Assembly: GCA_035532755.1 (NCBI GenBank)
Contig: DATKQI010000193.1
Coordinates: 1 to 10,949, forward strand
Reading direction: 5' to 3'
DNA length: 10,949 nt
Source of the DNA: DATKQI01 sp035532755
Lineage (GTDB): Bacteria > Pseudomonadota > Alphaproteobacteria > Acetobacterales > Acetobacteraceae
Part shown: piece after piece, positions 6,515 to 10,949 of the stretch
How positions within the stretch are numbered: position 1 is the first letter of the stretch
Layout: the number at the start of each line of letters is the position of its first letter
Position numbers and translations under genes: made by a program
Notes under the pieces: generated by a model
Database searches by the model: none
What the model was told of the DNA's origin: nothing
Seen by the model: only the letters and a program-made list of their open reading frames with translations

Positions 6515-6572
6515 CACTCTGTCAATTCTTGCGTCGGTTGTGGTAGCTTTCTTCCAGGGGAAGAACTCGATC

Positions 6573-6577
6573 AGGAG
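6573..6577 (+). promoter_or_regulatory. Ribosome binding site AGGAG of the CHRD gene
   Basis: AGGAG sits 8 bases before the ATG at 6586. It is one of the strongest Shine-Dalgarno matches in the window and fixes the start of the CHRD protein. Confidence 0.8.
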
Positions 6578-6585
6578 AAGGTGAC

Positions 6586-7041
6586 ATGCGTTTGACACGA
6601 ACATGGCTGGCCGCTCTGGGGCTGGTCTGCCTTGCCTGGGTGTCGTCGGCCGCTGTTGCGCAGGCGGCGCCGATGTCGTTCACCGTTCCGCTCAGCGGCA
6701 CCCAGGCTGTGCCGGCTATCACCACATCCGGCACGGGAAGCGCTGATCTCACCTATGATCCGTCCACCCGCATGCTGACGTGGACGGTGACTTACAGCGG
6801 CCTGTCCAGCCCGGCGACGATGGCGCATTTCCATGGCCCCGCGCCGGCCGGCAAGAACGCGGGCGTGATGGTCTGGATCAGCAAGAAGGGCGTCGCACCC
6901 ACCAGCCCGATCAAGGGCAGCGCGAAGCTGACCGCCGCGCAGGCCAAGGCGCTGATGGCGGGTAATATGTACATCAACGTCCATACCAAGATGCACCCCG
7001 CCGGCGAGATCCGCGGGCAGGTGGTGCCGCCGAAGGCCTGA
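6586..7041 (+). CDS. Exported CHRD-domain protein
   Basis: Small secreted protein of 151 residues with a CHRD domain, a beta-rich domain first noted in chordin and common in bacterial exported proteins; its biochemical role is not established. A Sec-type signal peptide is clear: MRLTRTW basic start, hydrophobic ALGLVCLAWVSSAAV, and a likely cleavage after AQA at about residue 27. The mature part shows the CHRD pattern: LSGTQAVPAITTSGTGSADLTYD (36-58), LTWTVTYSGLSSPATMAHFHGPA (64-86), and the closing block MYINVHTKMHPAGEIRGQVV (128-147). H81, H83, H133 and H137 are the conserved histidines usually seen in this domain. The start is supported by AGGAG 8 bases upstream. The gene stands alone between phnM and a convergent cytochrome gene, and its 178-base upstream region contains symmetrical elements, so it probably has its own promoter. 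Confidence 0.9.
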   Translation: MRLTRTWLAALGLVCLAWVSSAAVAQAAPMSFTVPLSGTQAVPAITTSGTGSADLTYDPSTRMLTWTVTYSGLSSPATMAHFHGPAPAGKNAGVMVWISKKGVAPTSPIKGSAKLTAAQAKALMAGNMYINVHTKMHPAGEIRGQVVPPKA

Positions 7042-7064
7042 TCCGGCCGGTCTTCGAGAGGCCG
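7031..7064. terminator. Possible GC-rich hairpin between convergent CHRD and cytochrome genes
   Basis: GGCC at 7035-7038 can pair with GGCC at 7045-7048 around the CHRD stop codon, and CGAA/TTCG can extend this with a bulge. A competing pairing uses GGCC 7045-7048 with GGCC 7060-7063. No T-run follows on either strand, so this is only a weak terminator candidate in a 27-base convergent gap. Confidence 0.2.
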
Positions 7065-7068
7065 CGCC

Positions 7069-7731
7069 TTACAGGAATGACGCGACCAGGGCCGTAATGC
7101 CGGCGGCGCAGGCGAACAGCAGCGCCGCCGGCATCAGTTTCGCGATCCTGGGTGCCGGGATGCCCTCCGGCAGATGCTTGCGGCCGGTGACCATGGGGCG
7201 CACGAGATCGTGGCGCTTCACGGTGGCGTACAGCAGGATGGCGGCCACGTGCAGTGCGGCCAGGACGAGCAGCACGTTCCACAGAATCCCGTGCAGATCG
7301 GTGATGGCATTGGCGATGGCCGCGGGAACATGCTCGGTCAGCGGGCCTTCGTTCGCCACGTCGTTCTGGACATAGAGGCCGGTGAGCGTTTGCAGCAGCA
7401 GCACGGCGAGCATCGCCGCCACCATCCAGCCGCCCGCCGGGTTGTGGCCGACCTGAGTATCGGGCTCGGGCTTCAACAGATGTGCGAGATGCGCCGCCGC
7501 ATCCTTCGGCCGGGCCAGGAACAGGGTGAATCGCGCGGTCTCGCTGCCGAAGCAGCCCCAGAGCAGGCGGAACAGCACCAGAGCGAGAAGGGCATCGCCG
7601 GCCAGGGCGTGCCAACCCATCCAGTTCCAGCGCCAGGTGAGATACAGCACCGCGAGCAGCACCGGCAGCGCCCAATGGAACAGCCGGACCGGCAGGTCCC
7701 AGACGATCACCGGGCGTCCGCTTTGGCTCAT
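7069..7731 (-). CDS. Diheme cytochrome b561 / Ni-Fe hydrogenase cytochrome b-type membrane protein
   Basis: Integral membrane cytochrome b of the bacterial b561 family (PF01292 type), which passes electrons between the quinone pool and a partner on the other side of the membrane. The 220 residues open with VWDLPVRLFHWALP, the hallmark of this family. Membrane segments are visible at about 16-33, 42-60, 101-120, 149-169 and a short C-terminal one at 201-219. Likely heme-ligand histidines are H19, H41, H147 and H161; H96 in VGHNPAGGW is another conserved position. GGAG at 7739-7742 lies 7 bases before the ATG, supporting the start. The gene follows tRNA-Asn on the same strand after 31 bases and converges on the CHRD gene. 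No hydrogenase, cytochrome c or dehydrogenase partner is in the window, so the redox partner stays unknown; a stand-alone electron-transfer role is inference. Confidence 0.88.
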   Translation of the reverse strand: MSQSGRPVIVWDLPVRLFHWALPVLLAVLYLTWRWNWMGWHALAGDALLALVLFRLLWGCFGSETARFTLFLARPKDAAAHLAHLLKPEPDTQVGHNPAGGWMVAAMLAVLLLQTLTGLYVQNDVANEGPLTEHVPAAIANAITDLHGILWNVLLVLAALHVAAILLYATVKRHDLVRPMVTGRKHLPEGIPAPRIAKLMPAALLFACAAGITALVASFL

Positions 7732-7762
7732 CCGGTGTCTCCAGGCTGGACCCTGCCAGAAC

Positions 7763-7838
7763 TGGCTCCCGGAGTAGGACTCGAACCTACGACCCAGCGG
7801 TTAACAGCCGCTTGCTCTACCAACTGAGCTATCCGGGA
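7763..7838 (-). tRNA. tRNA-Asn (anticodon GTT)
   Basis: A 76-base cloverleaf with encoded CCA. The 7-base acceptor stem TCCCGGA/TCCGGGA pairs fully. The D arm contains AGCTCAGTTGGTAGAGC. The anticodon loop CTGTTAA occupies 7801-7807 on the complementary strand (GTT at 7803-7805) between AGCGG and CCGCT, and the T arm has GTTCGAGTC. Discriminator G at 7766. It has its own promoter and is divergent from tRNA-Leu. Confidence 0.97.
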
Positions 7839-7851
7839 TCAGTGGGCCGCC

Positions 7852-7880
7852 CATATAGCGAAGCCCCACGCGGAGCGCAA
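7852..7880 (-). promoter_or_regulatory. Promoter of tRNA-Asn
   Basis: On the minus strand TTGCGC (7875-7880) and TATATG (7852-7857) are separated by exactly 17 bases, a good sigma-70 layout. Initiation would fall about 7 bases before the tRNA 5' end at 7838. The TATA stretch stands out in GC-rich surroundings. Transcription could read on into the cytochrome b gene 31 bases past the tRNA. Confidence 0.6.
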
Positions 7881-7909
7881 ACGCCAATCGGGCGGAGAAT
7901 GCCACCCTC

Positions 7910-7937
7910 TTTGCAGGCGGGGCGAATCCGGTATGTT
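7910..7937 (+). promoter_or_regulatory. Promoter of tRNA-Leu
   Basis: TTTGCA (7910-7915) and TATGTT (7932-7937) are separated by 16 bases, each matching 4 of 6 consensus positions. Initiation would be near 7944, about 5 bases before the tRNA 5' end. It is back to back with the tRNA-Asn promoter in the same 110-base spacer. Confidence 0.5.
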
Positions 7938-7948
7938 CGGCGCGGTTC

Positions 7949-8034
7949 GCGAGAGTGGCGGAATGGTAGACGCTCGGCACTCAAAACGCCGCGCCCGCAA
8001 GGGCATGGGGGTTCGAGTCCCCCCTCTCGCACCA
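7949..8034 (+). tRNA. tRNA-Leu (anticodon CAA)
   Basis: An 86-base class II tRNA with encoded CCA. The acceptor stem GCGAGAG/CTCTCGC pairs fully. The D arm is GCG-GAATGGTAGA-CGC. The anticodon loop CTCAAAA has CAA at 7982-7984. The long variable arm GCCC-GCAA-GGGC (7994-8004) is typical of leucine tRNAs. The T arm is GGGGG-TTCGAGT-CCCCC. The anticodon stem CGGCA/CGCCG has an A-C mismatch at the loop-closing pair (A7979 with C7987). The tRNA reads UUG codons. Confidence 0.97.
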
Positions 8035-8048
8035 ATCCCCGCGCTGCC

Positions 8049-8078
8049 TTGACCCGCACGCATGCCCCCCGCTACCAA
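8049..8078 (+). promoter_or_regulatory. Weak promoter candidate for argB
   Basis: TTGACC (8049-8054) is a good -35 match; TACCAA (8073-8078) after an 18-base spacer is a poor -10. It lies in the 68 bases between tRNA-Leu and argB. Read-through from the tRNA promoter is the alternative source of argB transcription. Confidence 0.25.
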
Positions 8079-8102
8079 CCATGCGCGATGGGAGGGCCGG
8101 AG

Positions 8103-8996
8103 ATGAACGATCGGTATCGGGAAGCGTCGGAGCAGGCGAGCGTGGTGGCCCGCGCGCTGCCCTATCTGCGCCGCTATGCCGGGGCCACCATCGTGGTGAA
8201 ATACGGCGGCCACGCGATGGGCGAGGACAGCCTGGCCACCGAGTTCGGGCGGGACATCGCGGCCCTGAAGCAGGTTGGCATCAACCCCGTCGTGGTGCAC
8301 GGCGGCGGCCCGCAGATCAACGCCATGCTCGAACGGCTCGCGATCAAATCCACCTTCGTGGACGGGCTGCGGGTGACCGACGCGGCGATGGTGGAGGTGG
8401 TGGAGATGGTGCTGGCAGGCACCGTGAACAAACAGGTGGCCGGCCTGATCAACCGCGCCGGCGCGCTGGCCGTGGGCATCTGCGGCAAGGATGGCGGGCT
8501 GATCCGCGCGCGGAAGCTGACGCGCACGAAGCGCGATCCGGACAGCAATATCGAACGCGCGCTCGATCTCGGTTTCGTGGGCGAGCCCGCGGAGGTGGAT
8601 GTGCGGGTGATCCATGCGCTGACCGGCGCGGGGCTGATCCCGGTGGTCGCACCCGTGGGGGTGGGGGCGGACGGGCAGACCTACAACATCAACGCCGACA
8701 CCGTGGCGAGCGCGCTGGCCGGCGCGCTGGGGGCCACGCGGCTGCTGATGCTGACCGACGTGCCGGGGGTGCTGGACGGGGAGAAGAACCTGCTGCCGGA
8801 GCTGACGATCGCGGAGGTGGAGGCGGGGGTGGCGAACGGCATGATCTCCGGCGGAATGATCCCGAAGGTGGAGAACTGCGTGGACGCGGTGAAGCGCGGC
8901 GTGCGCGGGGCGACCATCCTGGACGGGCGAGTGCCGCACGCCTGCCTGCTGGAGTTGTTCACCGAAGGCGGGATCGGGACGATGATCCGCGCCTGA
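8103..8996 (+). CDS. argB: N-acetylglutamate kinase (ArgB)
   Basis: Second step of arginine synthesis: ATP-dependent phosphorylation of N-acetyl-L-glutamate to N-acetylglutamyl phosphate, in the cytoplasm. The 297 residues follow the amino-acid-kinase fold. Visible are the catalytic lysine region VVKYGGHAM (K33), the HGGGPQIN loop at 66-73, GLRVTD with R90, GICGKDGG (125-132), YNINADTVASALAGAL (194-209), LTDVPGVL (217-224) and GGMIPK with K255. The family form in E. coli is 258 residues and arginine-insensitive. The extra N-terminal helix here (ASEQASVVARALPYLRRY, about 8-25) and the C-terminal TEGGIGTMIRA (287-297) are features of hexameric, arginine-inhibited enzymes, so feedback control by arginine is likely (inference). 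The ATG at 8103 has GGAGG at 8091-8095, 7 bases upstream; an in-frame ATG at 8088 would place that site inside the gene. It follows tRNA-Leu by 68 bases. Confidence 0.97.
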   Translation: MNDRYREASEQASVVARALPYLRRYAGATIVVKYGGHAMGEDSLATEFGRDIAALKQVGINPVVVHGGGPQINAMLERLAIKSTFVDGLRVTDAAMVEVVEMVLAGTVNKQVAGLINRAGALAVGICGKDGGLIRARKLTRTKRDPDSNIERALDLGFVGEPAEVDVRVIHALTGAGLIPVVAPVGVGADGQTYNINADTVASALAGALGATRLLMLTDVPGVLDGEKNLLPELTIAEVEAGVANGMISGGMIPKVENCVDAVKRGVRGATILDGRVPHACLLELFTEGGIGTMIRA

Positions 8997-9008
8997 CCGT
9001 GCCTCAGG
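8992..9008. terminator. Small inverted repeat spanning the argB / membrane-protein stop codons
   Basis: CCTGA (8992-8996) and TCAGG (9004-9008) are complementary around a 7-base loop. The argB stop TGA lies in the left arm and the stop of the opposing gene (TCA on this strand) lies in the right arm. Stability is low and there is no T-run, so termination activity is doubtful. Confidence 0.2.
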
Positions 9009-9282
9009 GGCGGTAGATGTCCGCCCGGCTGGCGAAGGATTTGCCGGCGCGCCACATCTGGAAGCGGAAGCCCAGATAGGCGATCAGCGCCGCGCCGAGC
9101 GCGATGGGGATGAGCAGGATGGCGAACCATAGGGCGAATGCGGCCACCGCCAGCGCCCCGGCCATTGCCGCCACGATAATCGCCGCACGGGTGAGGCGTG
9201 CGACCCAGGGTGCCGGCGGCGGGGGGCTGCGGAAGGTGCCGTCCGGCGTCATGTCGATTTCGACAGGGGGGCGTTGGGTCAT
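9004..9282 (-). CDS. Small two-helix membrane protein of unknown function
   Basis: I do not recognise this 92-residue protein. It starts with a polar segment MTQRPPVEIDMTPDGTFRSP, then a proline run, and then a hydrophobic region made of two membrane helices at about 34-51 (AAIIVAAMAGALAVAAFA) and about 53-73 (WFAILLIPIALGAALIAYLGF). A basic, polar tail FQMWRAGKSFASRADIYRP follows. The layout predicts a short inner-membrane hairpin. The start at 9282 is the first ATG of a plausible length; the frame stays open far upstream, but that part is antisense to the glycosidase gene and looks like a shadow. The stop is 7 bases from the argB stop (convergent). The start is head to head with the GH1 gene, with only about 12 bases between start codons, leaving little room for separate promoters. 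Function cannot be inferred. Confidence 0.7.
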   Translation of the reverse strand: MTQRPPVEIDMTPDGTFRSPPPPAPWVARLTRAAIIVAAMAGALAVAAFALWFAILLIPIALGAALIAYLGFRFQMWRAGKSFASRADIYRP

Positions 9283-9294
9283 GATGCGGGGAAC

Positions 9295-10713
9295 GTGGCG
9301 CGTGCGGCCGCGCGGTTCAAGCCCGTGCTGACCCGGCGCGCCGCACTCGCCTCGGCCGGTGCCGTGGCCGGTGCTGCGGCCTTGGCCCGACCGGCGGATG
9401 CGGGGGCAAGGCTGCCGCCCGGTTTCGTCTGGGGCGTGGCGGCCAGCGCGCCGCAGACGGAAGGCTCGGCCGGGCGCGGGCGCAGCATCTGGGACGTGTT
9501 CGCCGCCGAACCCGGGCGGATCAAGGGCAGCGCGACGCTCGCCGTCGGTACTGGATTCGAGACGCGCTATCCGGGCGATCTTGATCTCGCCGCCCGGGCG
9601 CATCTGAACGCGTTCCGCTTCTCCATCGCCTGGCCGCGCATCCTGCCGGAGGGGAAGGGCAGGGTGAACCCGGCCGGGCTCGATCTGTACGACCGCATCG
9701 TGGACGCGATGCTGGCCCGGCGGCTCGATCCGTGGATGACGCTGTTCCACTGGGATCTGCCGGCAGCCCTCCCCGGCGGCTGGCTGAACCGGGACACCGC
9801 GCACCGCTTCGCCGATTATGCCGCGATCGTGACCCGGCGGCTGGGCGATCGGGTGCGGCGCGTGATCATGCTGAACGAGCCTTCGGTGGTCGCGATCCTG
9901 GGCCATGCGCTGGGCTGGCAGGCGCCGGGGCTGGCGTCCCGCGCCGCATTCGCCGCCGCGATGCATCACCAGAACCTCGCCCAGGGGCTGGGCTTAGCGG
10001 CGGTGCGCAGCGTGTTGCCGGGTGCTGCGCGGGCCGGCACCACGCTGTCGCTGCAGCCCTGCCACCCCGCCGCGCCGGGGCCGGCGGCCGCGGCGGCGAA
10101 TGCGGTGTGGGACGATGCGTGGAACCGCGCCTTCCTCGATCCGCTGATGGGGCGCGGGTATCCGGCCCGGTTCGCGGCCGATCTCGCGCCCCTGATCCGG
10201 CCCGGCGACCTCGCGGCGATCGCGGCGAGGCCGGATTTCCTGGGCGTGAACTACTACAGCCGGATGCACATCCTGCCCGCCGCCAACGTGCTCGGCGCAG
10301 GGTTCGGGCCGGCGCCGGCGGGGGTGAAGCTGACCGGGATCGGCTGGCCGATCGAGCCGGACGGGCTGATCGAGCAGTTGCGCACGCTGCGCGACGAATA
10401 CGGCAATCTGCCGGTGTACATCACCGAGACCGGGGCTGCGTTCGCCGATCCGGCGCCGGCGGGCGGCGTGGTAAGCGATCCGGGCCGGATCGCGTTCCTG
10501 CGGGGGCAGTTGCAGGCGGCGGCCGCCGCGCGGGCGGAGGGGTGCGCGCTCGGCGGGGTGTTCGTCTGGACGCTGACGGACAATTTCGAATGGGCGGACG
10601 GCTTCACCACGAAATTCGGGCTGGTTCAGGTCGATCGCGCCACGCTCGCCCGCACGCCGAAGACCAGCCTGTTCTACCTCGGGCGCTGCGCGGCGGCGAA
10701 CGCGGTGGTGTGA
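9295..10713 (+). CDS. Glycoside hydrolase family 1 (beta-glucosidase-like), Tat-type signal
   Basis: Retaining beta-glycosidase of family GH1, probably cutting beta-glucosides or related oligosaccharides. Using the GTG at 9295 the protein has 472 residues. An N-terminal Tat-like signal LTRRAALASAGAVAGAAAL carries the twin arginine at 14-15, with a cleavage region near PADA, so export to the periplasm is likely. The catalytic domain starts with LPPGFVWGVAASAPQTEGS (Q54 and E56 of the sugar-binding loop). It continues with AFRFSIAWPRILPEG, TLFHWDLP (H152, W153, D154), MLNEPS with acid/base E195, FLGVNYYS (about 316-322), VYITETG with nucleophile E378, and WTLTDNFEWADGFTTKFGLVQVD (425-447) with E432 and W433 at the +1/-1 binding site. 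The nucleophile motif is ITETG instead of the usual ITENG. The start is uncertain: TTG at 9274 or GTG at 9325 are also in frame. All keep the Tat-like part, though 9325 leaves a very short n-region. It converges on the comM-like gene 4 bases downstream. Confidence 0.88.
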   Translation: MARAAARFKPVLTRRAALASAGAVAGAAALARPADAGARLPPGFVWGVAASAPQTEGSAGRGRSIWDVFAAEPGRIKGSATLAVGTGFETRYPGDLDLAARAHLNAFRFSIAWPRILPEGKGRVNPAGLDLYDRIVDAMLARRLDPWMTLFHWDLPAALPGGWLNRDTAHRFADYAAIVTRRLGDRVRRVIMLNEPSVVAILGHALGWQAPGLASRAAFAAAMHHQNLAQGLGLAAVRSVLPGAARAGTTLSLQPCHPAAPGPAAAAANAVWDDAWNRAFLDPLMGRGYPARFAADLAPLIRPGDLAAIAARPDFLGVNYYSRMHILPAANVLGAGFGPAPAGVKLTGIGWPIEPDGLIEQLRTLRDEYGNLPVYITETGAAFADPAPAGGVVSDPGRIAFLRGQLQAAAAARAEGCALGGVFVWTLTDNFEWADGFTTKFGLVQVDRATLARTPKTSLFYLGRCAAANAVV

Positions 10714-10739
10714 AGGCTCACACGTGCCGGCCGGGCACG
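10708..10739. terminator. Two adjacent hairpins at the convergent GH1 / comM ends
   Basis: GTGTGA-AGGC-TCACAC (10708-10723) is a perfect 6-base-arm hairpin whose arms contain the two facing stop codons. CGTGCC-GGCCG-GGCACG (10723-10739) is a second perfect hairpin lying in the last codons of the comM-like gene. Together they could act as a bidirectional transcription barrier. No T-run is present, so factor-independent termination is uncertain. Confidence 0.4.
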
Positions 10740-10949
10740 CGGCGGCGATAGGCGAGCGCCTCCGCCACGTCCGCACGGCGGATGACGGCGGCACCCGCAA
10801 GATCGGCAATGGTGCGGGCGACGCGCAGCACGCGGGTGAAGCCGCGGGCGGACAGGCGCAGCTTTTCCGCCGCGGTCTCGGCCAGGGCGCGGGCCTCCGC
10901 GGCCATCTCGATCGCCCCGACTTCCGCCTCCGCGTTGCTGGCCGGCCCG
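10718..10949 (-). CDS. comM: ComM/YifB-like Mg-chelatase-family AAA+ ATPase, C-terminal end only
   Basis: The last 77 or so residues of a gene entering from the right edge. The sequence KLRLSARGFTRVLRVARTIADLAGAAVIRRADVAEALAYRR is the characteristic C-terminal helical segment of the YifB/ComM family, AAA+ helicases that help integrate DNA during natural transformation in some bacteria (branch migration) and are otherwise widely conserved. The Walker motifs would be upstream, beyond the window. The frame has no stop through to the right edge, so the ATG at 10906 is internal and not the start. The stop is 4 bases from the GH1 stop. Family assignment is firm; the specific symbol is less so from this fragment. 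Confidence 0.85.
   Translation of the reverse strand, partial: GPASNAEAEVGAIEMAAEARALAETAAEKLRLSARGFTRVLRVARTIADLAGAAVIRRADVAEALAYRRRVPGRHV

Noticed and set aside
6519..6536. CTGTCAA before the CHRD gene as a half of a Pho box.
   Set aside because: The required second direct repeat 11 bases on reads TGCGTCG and does not match CTGTCAT.
6149..6604. Minus-strand open frame of 151 codons across the phnM end and the following spacer.
   Set aside because: Its product has no recognisable features and half of it is antisense to conserved PhnM coding sequence; the spacer is better explained as regulatory DNA.
7763..8034. The tRNA pair as an integration site of a genomic island.
   Set aside because: There is no integrase, no duplicated tRNA 3' end and no change in base composition on either side; the neighbours are housekeeping-type genes.
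7812..8102. An N-terminal extension of the argB frame running back through tRNA-Leu.
   Set aside because: It would cover a complete tRNA. The family-typical start is at 8103 with a good ribosome site 7 bases upstream.
9283..9969. Upstream extension of the 92-residue membrane protein frame to 321 residues.
   Set aside because: The extra part is antisense to conserved GH1 coding sequence and has low-complexity, His/Arg/Pro-rich composition, as expected of a shadow frame.
1..10949. CRISPR arrays, insertion sequences, phage genes, toxin-antitoxin pairs or a biosynthetic cluster.
   Set aside because: None seen: no regularly spaced repeats, no transposase or integrase motifs, and all sizeable conserved frames are accounted for by the listed genes.

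Overview
The window is GC-rich (roughly 70% by eye) and looks like ordinary chromosome of an alphaproteobacterium. Within that class an Acetobacteraceae- or Rhodospirillales-like genome seems most likely to me, judged from base composition, gene style and tRNA form; this is an inference, not a database result. Genes are packed tightly, and every protein gene except the two cut by the window edges reads intact.

The left half (1-6407) is a carbon-phosphorus lyase (phosphonate degradation) locus. On the minus strand phnG, phnH, phnI, phnJ, phnK and phnL follow one another with gaps of 1-2 bases or 4-base ATGA overlaps, so they form one translationally coupled operon; phnL runs off the left edge. 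Divergent from it, on the plus strand, are phnF (a GntR/UTRA repressor) and phnM (a triphosphate-ribose-phosphonate diphosphatase). The 105-base gap between phnG and phnF holds overlapping palindromes resembling a PhnF operator, which could control both directions. PhnI plus PhnG, PhnH and PhnL install ribose triphosphate on the phosphonate, PhnM removes pyrophosphate, PhnJ (radical SAM, cysteine motif intact) breaks the C-P bond, and PhnK is the ATPase docked on the core complex. No phosphonate transporter and no phnN or phnP is visible; they may lie beyond the left edge.

The middle (6408-7840) starts with a 178-base non-coding stretch containing several symmetrical operator-like elements. 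A small exported CHRD-domain protein follows on the plus strand, converging on a minus-strand diheme cytochrome b561-type membrane protein. Upstream of that cytochrome, on the same strand, is tRNA-Asn(GTT). About 110 bases away and divergent is tRNA-Leu(CAA); both tRNAs have recognisable promoters in the shared spacer.

The right part (8100-10949) holds argB (N-acetylglutamate kinase, with the N-terminal extension of arginine-inhibited forms), a 92-residue two-helix membrane protein on the minus strand, a family 1 glycoside hydrolase with a Tat-type signal on the plus strand, and the 3' end of a comM/yifB-like Mg-chelatase-family ATPase gene on the minus strand. Two convergent pairs (argB/membrane protein and glycosidase/comM) end only a few bases apart, with their stop codons inside small inverted repeats.

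I saw no mobile element, CRISPR array or clear undescribed multi-gene system. The points most worth a second look are the GAAC/GTTC array after phnM, the altered metal-site strand in PhnM, and the exported GH1 enzyme with a modified nucleophile motif.
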